Origin: Fen-549 sp050011315
GTDB taxonomy: Bacteria; Actinomycetota; Thermoleophilia; Gaiellales; Gaiellaceae
Assembly: GCA_050011315.1 (NCBI GenBank)
Contig: JBEKJI010000002.1
Coordinates: 1-64,000 of the forward strand
Direction: 5' to 3'
Length of the DNA stretch: 64,000 bases
Below, one piece after another: positions 33,103 to 40,233 of the stretch (position 1 is its first letter; every line of letters starts with the position of its first letter). Under the pieces are notes generated by a model. It worked only from the letters and a program-made list of their open reading frames with translations. It ran no database searches and had not been told where the DNA came from. The translations under genes were made by a program, and so were the position numbers.

Positions 33103-35840
33103 GCGTCAGCGCGCCCACGATGGAAGGGGAAAAGGGTGAGAACCCCAGGCCGGCGCGCCGCCACCGCAACCTCTCGACGCGGATCCTCTATCTGGTGCTC
33201 TTCCTGGCCTGCGGCGGCCTCGACGGCGCTCTGATCGTTCGCCTCGGCCACGACACCCAGGGCTGGCGAGCATTCGCTTGTTTCGCCGTAGCCGCCGCCC
33301 TCAGCCAGCTCTTCGTCGTCCGAAGCTCCGCCAACCACGCCTACGAGACGGTCGCCGTTTTCATCGTCGCCGCCGCGCTCGTACTGCCGCCGGAGCTCGT
33401 CATTCTCGTGCCGATCGTCCAGCACGTGCCCGAGTGGCTCAGGCAGCGCTACCCGTGGAACATGGAAGCCTCCTCGATCTCCTCCGCCACGCTTGCCGCC
33501 TTCGGTTCCTGGTCCGCCGCTACTCTCGTCCTCGGGGGCGATAGCCTTGCCTCCGCCGGTACCGGGAAGGTCGCGCTCGCCGGCTCGCTCGCAGCGATCA
33601 CCTTCGTCTTCATAGACCACGCGCTGATCGCCGTGGTCAAGCGTCAGGCCGACGGGCGCGTCGGCGGCTGGCGACCGCTTTCCTGGTTGCCTTGGCTCGG
33701 CTCGAACCTGGCGCTGGCGGCTCTGGGTGTAATGATCGCCGTGCTCTGGGTCTCCGACTCCTGGCTGGCTCTGTTCGCGCTCGCTCCGCTGGCTCTCGTG
33801 CAGCGCTCGTTGACGGTGCCGCGGCTACAGGAGGAGGCGCGCGTCGATCCCAAGACCGGCCTTTACAACGCGCGCCACTTCGCACGCGTGTTCGGCGACG
33901 AGCTGGCGCGGGCGGTGCGCTACGGCCACTCGCTCTCGGTGCTGATGGTCGACCTCGACCTCCTGCGTGAGATCAACAACGCCTACGGGCACCTCGCCGG
34001 CGACGCGGTTCTCTGCGGTGTCGCCGAGGTCTTCGGCACCGAGCTCCGCCACTACGACGTCGCCGCCCGGTTCGGGGGCGAGGAGTTCAGCATCCTGCTG
34101 CCCGAGACGCCGGTCGAGAAGGCGCTCGAGATCGCCGAGCGGATCCGCCGCGCCGTCGCCGAGCGCTCCTTCGACGTCTCGACCTCGAGCGAGCCGATCC
34201 ACGCCACGGTCTCGATCGGGGTCGCCTCCTTCCCCAGCGACGGCTCCGATCAGAACGCCCTCGTTCACCAGGCCGATTTGGCCGTCTACCGGGCCAAGCT
34301 CCAGGGCCGAAACCGCGTGCAGGCCGCGAGCGCCGAGGCGGTCGTGCTGGCGTCCTCGCTGCCCGGCCACCTCGAAGTTGCCGCTCACATCGCCGAGCAC
34401 GAAGAAAGGACGGCGCCCGTCGGCGAGCGTCACCCACGCCCGCACGCAACCCAGAACCCCTATTTCCTCTCGCTTTCGCTCGGGATGGCGGCGCTCGTCG
34501 CCTTCATCAGTAGCGGCGGCATCGGCCTCGGTGTTGCCGCCTCCGTGCTCTCGCACGGTCCCATCGAATGGAAGGGAATCGTCGCGGTGACCGTTCTGGT
34601 CGCGATCGGGCAGGCGATCGCCATCCAGGTGGACGACGGCTCGATCTCGGTCAGTGCGGTCGGCACGATCGCCGGCGTAGCCCTGTTCGACGTGCGCGTG
34701 GCGCTTCTACTGGCCGTGACGACGAGCGTGGTGGAGTGGAGCGCGCGCCGCTCGCCCGTGCACCAGGTGCTCTTCAACATCGGTGGTTTGACCCTGGCCG
34801 GGCTGGCCGCGGGCGGCGTCTTCGATCTCAGCCGCCAGTTGAGCGACCGTCAGCTCGCGTTCGACCTGGCCGGCGTCGTTGCCGGCGGCGTCTACTTCCT
34901 CGTCAACACCGGGTTGCTTGCGATCGCGCTCGCTCTCGAGGGCCACGAGGACTGGCTCGTCGCCTGGCGCGAGCGCTTCACCTGGCTGGTGCCGCACTAC
35001 CTCGTCTACGGGCTGGTGGCGGCGCTGATGGCGATCGCCTACCACGCGATCGGAATCGCGGCGCTGCTCGTCTTCGCGCTTCCGCTCCTCGTTATGCGCA
35101 AGACACAGGAGAACTACCTGGGGCACACGCAGCGAAGCGCGCACAAGCTGCGCCAGGCCGCCGAGACGATCCAGAAACAGAACCTCTCGCTCGAGCAGGC
35201 AAACAGGCTCCTGCGCCAGCGCTCGACGGCTGCCATGGAGAGCCTGTCGGCGACCGTGGACGCGCGCGACTCGTACACGGCCGGGCACTCCCGCCGCGTC
35301 CAGCAGCTCGGGCTCGCGATCGGACGCGAGATCGGGCTCTCGCAAGCTGAGCTCGACATTCTCGGTCAGGCCGCCCTCTTCCACGACATCGGCAAGCTGG
35401 CCGTGCCCGACGCGGTGTTGCTCAAGCCCGCGCAGTTGAACGACTACGAGTGGGAGCTGATGCGCCGCCACGCCGACGAGGGCGCCCGCATCATCGAGCG
35501 TCTCGGCTTCCTCGCCGACGCTGTTCCCGCGATCCGCCACCACCACGAGCACTACGACGGATCCGGCTACCCCGACGGTCTCGCCGGAGAGGAGATTCCG
35601 CTCGGCGCTCGCATCATTCACGTGGCGGATGCGCTCGACTCGATGCTCACGACTCGCACCTACCGCTCTGCCCGTCAGGTCAGGCAGGCGCTCGAGGAGC
35701 TGCGCGAGAACGCAGGCGAGCAGTTCTGCCCGCGCTGCGTGTCGGCGCTCGAGCGGATCCTGCCGGTCGATAGGGAGGAACCTGCGCCGGTCGGGCCCGA
35801 GGACGAGCCGGCTGACGGCGCGCTCGAGCTCACTCTTTGA
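33099..35840 (+). CDS. Membrane cyclic-di-GMP enzyme with both GGDEF and HD-GYP domains
   Basis: 913 residues. Order: a membrane domain of several helices (about 25-235); a GGDEF cyclase domain (about 248-405) with RFGGEEF near residue 325 and an RxxD inhibitory site (RHYD) five residues before it; a second membrane domain (about 450-665); a short coiled coil (about 675-705); and an HD-GYP phosphodiesterase domain (about 715-890) with FHDIGKLAVPD and HHEHYDGSGYPDGL. All residues for making and for degrading cyclic-di-GMP appear intact. No EAL domain. Translation is probably coupled to a leaderless short ORF. Confidence 0.93.
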   Translation: MSVSAPTMEGEKGENPRPARRHRNLSTRILYLVLFLACGGLDGALIVRLGHDTQGWRAFACFAVAAALSQLFVVRSSANHAYETVAVFIVAAALVLPPELVILVPIVQHVPEWLRQRYPWNMEASSISSATLAAFGSWSAATLVLGGDSLASAGTGKVALAGSLAAITFVFIDHALIAVVKRQADGRVGGWRPLSWLPWLGSNLALAALGVMIAVLWVSDSWLALFALAPLALVQRSLTVPRLQEEARVDPKTGLYNARHFARVFGDELARAVRYGHSLSVLMVDLDLLREINNAYGHLAGDAVLCGVAEVFGTELRHYDVAARFGGEEFSILLPETPVEKALEIAERIRRAVAERSFDVSTSSEPIHATVSIGVASFPSDGSDQNALVHQADLAVYRAKLQGRNRVQAASAEAVVLASSLPGHLEVAAHIAEHEERTAPVGERHPRPHATQNPYFLSLSLGMAALVAFISSGGIGLGVAASVLSHGPIEWKGIVAVTVLVAIGQAIAIQVDDGSISVSAVGTIAGVALFDVRVALLLAVTTSVVEWSARRSPVHQVLFNIGGLTLAGLAAGGVFDLSRQLSDRQLAFDLAGVVAGGVYFLVNTGLLAIALALEGHEDWLVAWRERFTWLVPHYLVYGLVAALMAIAYHAIGIAALLVFALPLLVMRKTQENYLGHTQRSAHKLRQAAETIQKQNLSLEQANRLLRQRSTAAMESLSATVDARDSYTAGHSRRVQQLGLAIGREIGLSQAELDILGQAALFHDIGKLAVPDAVLLKPAQLNDYEWELMRRHADEGARIIERLGFLADAVPAIRHHHEHYDGSGYPDGLAGEEIPLGARIIHVADALDSMLTTRTYRSARQVRQALEELRENAGEQFCPRCVSALERILPVDREEPAPVGPEDEPADGALELTL

Positions 35841-35981
35841 GAACCTCGAGCCGGGCGAGGTAGTCCGGCGTCCGAACGTGCGCGGCGGCGGCTGTTCCTT
35901 CTCAACCAAATCGCGGGATCGACCGATATACGACCCGTTCTCGACTCGATCGATTTAGTTTGCAATAGACGGATAATGCTC

Positions 35982-35987
35982 TAGGAT
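35982..35987 (+). promoter_or_regulatory. -10 box for leaderless start at 35995
   Basis: TAGGAT ends 7 bases before the ATG. A TTTGCA at 35959-35964, 17 bases upstream of the box, is a fair -35 element. Confidence 0.6.
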
Positions 35988-35994
35988 TGTTGCG

Positions 35995-36756
35995 ATGGCG
36001 AGAAAGCCGCCCCTTCGTGCTCTTACATCGATCGACCCGCAGGCGCTGGCGACCTTCCAGGCGGGAATCCGCAAGCGCTACTCGAACGAGCTCATCCTGA
36101 AAGAGCTGCGCGCCTGCGCCGAGCGGCTGGCGCGCTCGCCGACCATGCGCGAGTTCGCAGCCGACAGGGAGGTGTCGATCCACCCGCAGACGGTGATCGA
36201 GCACTTCGGCAGCTGGAACGCGGCCAAGCGCAAGGCGGGGCTCGTGCCGAGGCGGTTCGCCACGCGCGAGGAACTACTGCGCGTGCTAAAGGAGCTGGGA
36301 GACGAGCTCGGCCGCATCCCGACCGCGCGCGACCTCGATGCGCGCAAGGGCACGATGCCCTCGAAGTCCCTCTACTGGCACACCTTCGGCTCGCTGCGCG
36401 AGGCGCTCCGCCAGGCCGGCTACGACCTCCCGATAGGCGAGGAGCGGCTGGAGCGAGCGATCGAGCAAGGAGCTCAACTGGCCCGCACGCTCGGCCACCT
36501 GCCCCGTTTCTCGGACTGGAGCGAGACCCGAGCGAGAGACGCTCAGCTGATGAGCGAGTGGCAGGTGTACCGGCTGTTCGAGGCTCGCCGCGGCGCCTGG
36601 TCGACCTTCCAGTTCCTTGTCTGTGAGCGTTTGCGCGAGGACGGCGTCGAGGTCGAAGCTGGCGGAGCGCTCGTACTGCCCTCGAGCCTCGACGGCTCGC
36701 ATGTTTCCCCGGACGGCAACTCGCAGCCTGCGAAGCCGGCTCCCGGTACCGGCTGA
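35995..36756 (+). CDS. Protein with HNH-endonuclease-associated repeats, probable DNA-binding regulator
   Basis: 253 residues with about three copies of a 50-60-residue helical repeat. Each has a pattern like LGRxPTxxxLD, a short gap, then a HTFGSLREALRQAGY-like end (residues about 27-80, 82-135 and 140-190). This matches the homing-endonuclease-associated repeat that binds DNA in HNH enzymes. No HNH nuclease motif is present, so it is more likely a regulator than a nuclease. The C-terminal 30 residues are disordered. It lies upstream of a sigma-70 gene in the same direction. Confidence 0.7.
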   Translation: MARKPPLRALTSIDPQALATFQAGIRKRYSNELILKELRACAERLARSPTMREFAADREVSIHPQTVIEHFGSWNAAKRKAGLVPRRFATREELLRVLKELGDELGRIPTARDLDARKGTMPSKSLYWHTFGSLREALRQAGYDLPIGEERLERAIEQGAQLARTLGHLPRFSDWSETRARDAQLMSEWQVYRLFEARRGAWSTFQFLVCERLREDGVEVEAGGALVLPSSLDGSHVSPDGNSQPAKPAPGTG

Positions 36757-36758
36757 AA

Positions 36759-36796
36759 AACCGTTGAGCCTTGTGTCGGCCGGTTGAGAGGTTTTT
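36759..36796 (+). terminator. Weak terminator candidate after the HNH-repeat gene
   Basis: AACCG and GCC pair with GGC and CGGTT, and a run of five T follows at 36792-36796 after a short gap. The stem is short and interrupted, so this is tentative. Confidence 0.35.
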
Positions 36797-36887
36797 CTCC
36801 GTCGCGCCTCCCCCTTAAGGGTGTTATTTGGTGGAGAAATGAGGGAGTTACGTCAAGCCGCCGTCCGCGAGGGCCGATAGACAGATT

Positions 36888-37883
36888 GTGGAGCAGCCAA
36901 TCCAGCCGCAGCTTCTTCCGAGCCAACAGCCCTCGCCCCCCAAATTGGAGCTCGTCTACAACGTCGAGGAGCTGGAGGTACTCGAGACCCCGGCAGTAGT
37001 CGAAGAAGAGGCCGAGCTCTTCGAGGAGGAAGAGGAAAACGGCGCCGTCGAGCTCGCTCCGCAGACCTCCGATCCGCTCAAGCTCTACGTTCGCCAGATC
37101 GGCGACGGCCCGCTTCTAACGGTGGCCGAGGAGCGGGAGCTGGCAAGGCGCAAGGACGCCGGCGACGAGGATGCCAAGCGCAAGCTGATCGAGTCGAACC
37201 TGCGCCTGGTCATGTCGATCACGCGCCATTACACCAAAGCCGGAGTGCCGCTTCTCGACCTGATTCAGGAGGGCAACCTGGGCCTGATCAGGGCGGTCGA
37301 GAAGTTCGACTATCGCATGGGCTACAAGCTCTCCACCTATGCGACCTGGTGGATTCGCCAGGCGGTCACGCGGGCGCTCGCCGATCAGGGGCGCACGATC
37401 CGCCTGCCCGTCCACGTCGCCGAGCAGGTGCGGCGGCTGATGCGTGCCCGCCGCGTGCTGGCGCAGAAGATCAATCGCGACCCGACGATCGAGGAGCTTG
37501 CCGCCGAAAGCGGCTTCCCCGTTGAGCGCGTGATCCAGTTGATCGATCTGGTTGAGGATCCCGTCAGCCTCGAGACTCCCGTCGGTGACGGTGAGAGCCT
37601 CTACGGCGATCTGATCGAGGACACGAAGACCGAGTCACCCGACGGCGCCACCTCCGATCACCTGCGCGCGGTCGAGCTCACGGCCGCGCTCGAGAAGCTC
37701 AATCCCCGCATGCGCTTCGTCCTCGGTGCCCGCTTCGGCCTCGACGGGCAGGCCGCCCGAACGCTCGAAGAGGTGGGAGCCGAGCTCGGCATCACCCGCG
37801 AGCGGGTACGCCAGCTCGAGTCCCGCGCCCTGCGCGAGTTGCGCATGGTCGCGCCCGACCTCGAGCACTACCTCCGCACTTAG
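36888..37883 (+). CDS. Sigma-70 family factor without region 1.1 (group 2 type)
   Basis: 331 residues. A variable acidic N-terminus of about 60 residues replaces region 1.1. Then come region 1.2 (DPLKLYVRQIGDGPLLTVAEE), region 2 (NLRLVMSITRHYTKAGVPLLDLIQEGNLGLIRAVEKFDYRMGYKLSTYATWWIRQAVTRAL), region 3 and region 4 (LEEVGAELGITRERVRQLESRALRELR). Regions 2.4 and 4.2 resemble principal sigma factors, so it should read similar promoters. The GTG start is set by conservation; upstream bases are unusually AT-rich and include a 13-codon open frame ending at 36880. Confidence 0.92.
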   Translation: MEQPIQPQLLPSQQPSPPKLELVYNVEELEVLETPAVVEEEAELFEEEEENGAVELAPQTSDPLKLYVRQIGDGPLLTVAEERELARRKDAGDEDAKRKLIESNLRLVMSITRHYTKAGVPLLDLIQEGNLGLIRAVEKFDYRMGYKLSTYATWWIRQAVTRALADQGRTIRLPVHVAEQVRRLMRARRVLAQKINRDPTIEELAAESGFPVERVIQLIDLVEDPVSLETPVGDGESLYGDLIEDTKTESPDGATSDHLRAVELTAALEKLNPRMRFVLGARFGLDGQAARTLEEVGAELGITRERVRQLESRALRELRMVAPDLEHYLRT

Positions 37884-37897
37884 CCGCGCCTGGATCG

Positions 37898-38058
37898 AGG
37901 CCTATCCCGTTAGGAATGCGCGGTCGAAGGGGTTGAGCCGTGGATGCCAGGGGTCGGACGGGCGGTGAAGCCGCACTGGCAGTGCGTCAAACGGTCTGGG
38001 CGGGCACTGGCGCCGCGGGGCGGCCGCTTCGGGCGTGTAGGCCTGGCGAGATAGGCCC
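37898..38058 (-). repeat. Dispersed intergenic repeat, copy 2 (161 bp)
   Basis: Reverse-complement copy of 3804-3964. Read on the minus strand it begins directly after the TAA stop of the sigma gene at 38059, just as copy 1 begins after the Clp_N stop. Its ends are inverted (AGGCCTAT at 37898 and ATAGGCCCT near 38058), and the inner GCACTGGCAGTGC is a palindrome. It fills the space between two convergent sigma genes. Confidence 0.8.
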
Positions 38059-39111
38059 TTAGTGAGCGACGAACTGCATCTCGCGCAGCCGCGAGAGCTG
38101 GCGCAGAGCCTCGACCTCGATCTGGCGCACGCGCTCCCGCGTCAGCCCCAGGCAGCGTCCGATCTCCTCGAGCGTGCGCGGCTCGCTGCCCTCGAGTCCG
38201 TAGCGCATGAGGACAACGGTTCGCTCCCGCTCGGGCAGCGCCAGCAGCGCCTGTGAGAGCGCCTGGACGCGTAACGAGACTTCGACCTGCTCTTCGGGTA
38301 GCGGGCCCTCGCCGGGCACGAAGTCGCCGAAGACCGCGTCCTCCTCGTCGCCGACCGGCTGGTCGAGGCTGGTCGAGGCGCGCGCGGCGGCCTTGACCTC
38401 GTAGGCCTGCTGGGCCGGCAGCCCGGCCTCCTCGGCGATCTCCTCGAGCGTGGGCTCGCGACCGAGCTGCGTCCAGAGGGTGCGCTCGGCGCGGTTCATC
38501 TTCTGCAACCGCTCGACGATGTGCACCGGCATCCGGATCGTGCGCGCCTTGTCGGCGAGCGCGCGGGCGACGGCCTGGCGAATCCACCAGGTGGCATAGG
38601 TCGAGAACTTGAAGCCACGGCGCCAGTCGAACTTCTCGACGGCGCGGATCAGTCCCAGCGTCCCCTCCTGGATCAGGTCGAGGAAGGGAAGGCCCTGGTT
38701 GCGGTAGTTCTTGGCGATCGACACGACCAGGCGCAGGTTCGACTGGATCATCCGCTGCTTGGCGCGCATGTCGCCTCGCTCGATCTGCTTCGCCAGCTCG
38801 ACCTCTTGAGCGGCGGTGAGCAGGGGATGGCGCCCGGCCTCGCGCAGGAACAGCTGTAGCGCGTCGGTGGTGGTCTCGTAGGAGAGCGGGGCGGTGGGGG
38901 TGACCGGAACCGCTTCCACTTCGTCCTCGGCGACCTCGATCCCCCGGTGCTCGAGCTCGCGGTAAAGCGCGTCCATGTCGTAGGCGTCGAGATCGAACAA
39001 CTCGACCAGTTCGAGCACCTCGCCCGCGCGAATCGAGCCCGCGTGCTCGGCGGCGTCGAGTAGGTGCCGGACCTCCTCGCTCTCCAGGAGAGTTTCGATG
39101 TCGATAGTCAT
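38059..39111 (-). CDS. Principal-type sigma-70 factor (RpoD/HrdB-like)
   Basis: 350 residues. An N-terminal segment like region 1.1 (residues 1-65, ESEEVRHLLDAAEHAG then DAYDMDALYRELEHRGIEV) precedes region 1.2 (DALQLFLREAGRHPLLTAAQEVELAKQIERGD), region 2 (YRNQGLPFLDLIQEGTLGLIRAVEKFDWRRGFKFSTYATWWIRQAV), region 3 and region 4 (LEEIGRCLGLTRERVRQIEVEALRQL). Either this or the convergent factor at 36888 could be the housekeeping sigma; region 1.1 favours this one. Confidence 0.92.
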   Translation of the reverse strand: MTIDIETLLESEEVRHLLDAAEHAGSIRAGEVLELVELFDLDAYDMDALYRELEHRGIEVAEDEVEAVPVTPTAPLSYETTTDALQLFLREAGRHPLLTAAQEVELAKQIERGDMRAKQRMIQSNLRLVVSIAKNYRNQGLPFLDLIQEGTLGLIRAVEKFDWRRGFKFSTYATWWIRQAVARALADKARTIRMPVHIVERLQKMNRAERTLWTQLGREPTLEEIAEEAGLPAQQAYEVKAAARASTSLDQPVGDEEDAVFGDFVPGEGPLPEEQVEVSLRVQALSQALLALPERERTVVLMRYGLEGSEPRTLEEIGRCLGLTRERVRQIEVEALRQLSRLREMQFVAH

Positions 39112-39275
39112 GTCTTCAGCCCGTGTGGCCCGCGACCCAGTGAGTGCGGGCCGGCTTCGCGCCCCTTATGGAAGCAAACACGATTCCTGCCGGAAATCAA
39201 CACTTGTTGGGCCAATTGTCCGAAATTCCCCCGAGCGAGTGGGGGATGACCCGATCGGCGCAGGCGGAGCGTTGG

Positions 39276-39281
39276 CAGAAT
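39276..39281 (+). promoter_or_regulatory. -10-like box for leaderless GNAT gene
   Basis: CAGAAT lies 7 bases before the ATG at 39289. It shares the intergenic gap with the divergent sigma gene; a CCCCC/GGGGG hairpin lies at 39228-39245. Confidence 0.35.
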
Positions 39282-39288
39282 GGCGCCA

Positions 39289-40233
39289 ATGATCGAACCG
39301 CCCACGCGCCGGACACCTCGGCTTCTACTGCGCGCCCCGGAGCCCGCCGACATCGACCCTCTGTTCGCGATCGAGGGCAATCCCGAGGCGATGAAGCACA
39401 CTATCTGCTCGCCCAGCCGCGAGGCGACCGTGGCCCACATCCACTCCTACTCGGCTCGCTTCGCAGAGGATGGCTTCGCTCCCTGGACGGCCGTGCTCGC
39501 ATCCGAAGAGCGCGTCGTCGGCTGGGGCGGCCTGAACAAGGATCCGGGCGAGCCCCACTGGGGAGTCGAGGTCGCCTACTACATCGATCCCGCCTATTGG
39601 GGGCGGGGCCTGGCCACGGAGCTGGTTCGCGAGTCGCTTGCGCTCGCCTTCGACGACCTCGGCCTCGACCATGTCGGCGCCTTCTCGAAGCCCGAGAACG
39701 TCGCCTCGGTTCGCGTGCTTGTCAAGAACGGATTCGAGTGGGTTCGCTTCGTTGACGAGCTGGAGCGGGACGAGTATCGGATCTCGGACGAGCACTGGCG
39801 ATTGCTCGAAGCAACGCTCTTGCCATACGGTAGTAGTGTTTGTCCGCAAGCTGAGAAGGGAGGCGCGGTGGCGCTCTTCGGAAAAAAAAACAAGCAGAGC
39901 ACCGCCGACAGCGACAAGGTAAAGCTGACCGACCCGGCGATACTCCGGAGCACGGGCGTCCTCGTTCGCGCCCGGATTCTCGAGATCGAGAGCAAATCGA
40001 TCGTCGGCGAGAACGTTGTCGACCCGGCCTACGACTGCACTCTGAGACTCGAAGTGCTCATCGACTACGACGCGCCGTACGTGGTGAAGGTGCAGCAGCG
40101 GCTCTCCAGATCGATTCTCGGCCTACTCAGCGGGGATTACATCGTCGCTCCGGCGTGGGTCGATCCGAAGGACCTTTCGCTGGTCGCCGTAGATGTCGCC
40201 GCAGGTCAGATAGAGCACGCGCCCGCCGACTGA
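39289..40233 (+). CDS. GNAT acetyltransferase fused in frame to a beta-rich domain
   Basis: 314 residues. Residues 1-180 are a RimJ/RimL-type GNAT domain (TPRLLLRAPEPADIDPLF, the acetyl-CoA loop YWGRGLATELVRESL, then NVASVRVLVKNGFEWVR). Residues about 194-314 form a separate small beta domain. The junction contains a Shine-Dalgarno and GTG (39868) in the same frame, and a run of nine A (39882-39890). It may therefore be a natural fusion, two genes joined by loss of a stop, or a site of slippage. I start at ATG 39289 because of the -10 spacing; ATG 39280 is also in frame. Confidence 0.7.
   Translation: MIEPPTRRTPRLLLRAPEPADIDPLFAIEGNPEAMKHTICSPSREATVAHIHSYSARFAEDGFAPWTAVLASEERVVGWGGLNKDPGEPHWGVEVAYYIDPAYWGRGLATELVRESLALAFDDLGLDHVGAFSKPENVASVRVLVKNGFEWVRFVDELERDEYRISDEHWRLLEATLLPYGSSVCPQAEKGGAVALFGKKNKQSTADSDKVKLTDPAILRSTGVLVRARILEIESKSIVGENVVDPAYDCTLRLEVLIDYDAPYVVKVQQRLSRSILGLLSGDYIVAPAWVDPKDLSLVAVDVAAGQIEHAPAD
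39868..40233 (+). CDS. Possible separate small gene nested in the GNAT frame
   Basis: GTG at 39868 follows GAGAAGGGAGG with ideal spacing and gives a 121-residue protein starting VALFGKK, like the short start of stand-alone proteins of this kind. Its beta domain (about 35-115) resembles the C-terminal half of the protein at 56251, with matching blocks of the form PYxVxxxQxxSR, then V followed by DPxD. Unknown function. It would be made in addition to the fusion. Confidence 0.5.
   Translation: MALFGKKNKQSTADSDKVKLTDPAILRSTGVLVRARILEIESKSIVGENVVDPAYDCTLRLEVLIDYDAPYVVKVQQRLSRSILGLLSGDYIVAPAWVDPKDLSLVAVDVAAGQIEHAPAD

Noticed and set aside
36839..36880. 13-codon frame ahead of the sigma gene at 36888 as a regulatory leader peptide
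   Set aside because: Its Shine-Dalgarno is too close to the ATG, there is no coupling overlap, and no attenuator hairpin follows; kept only as a note.
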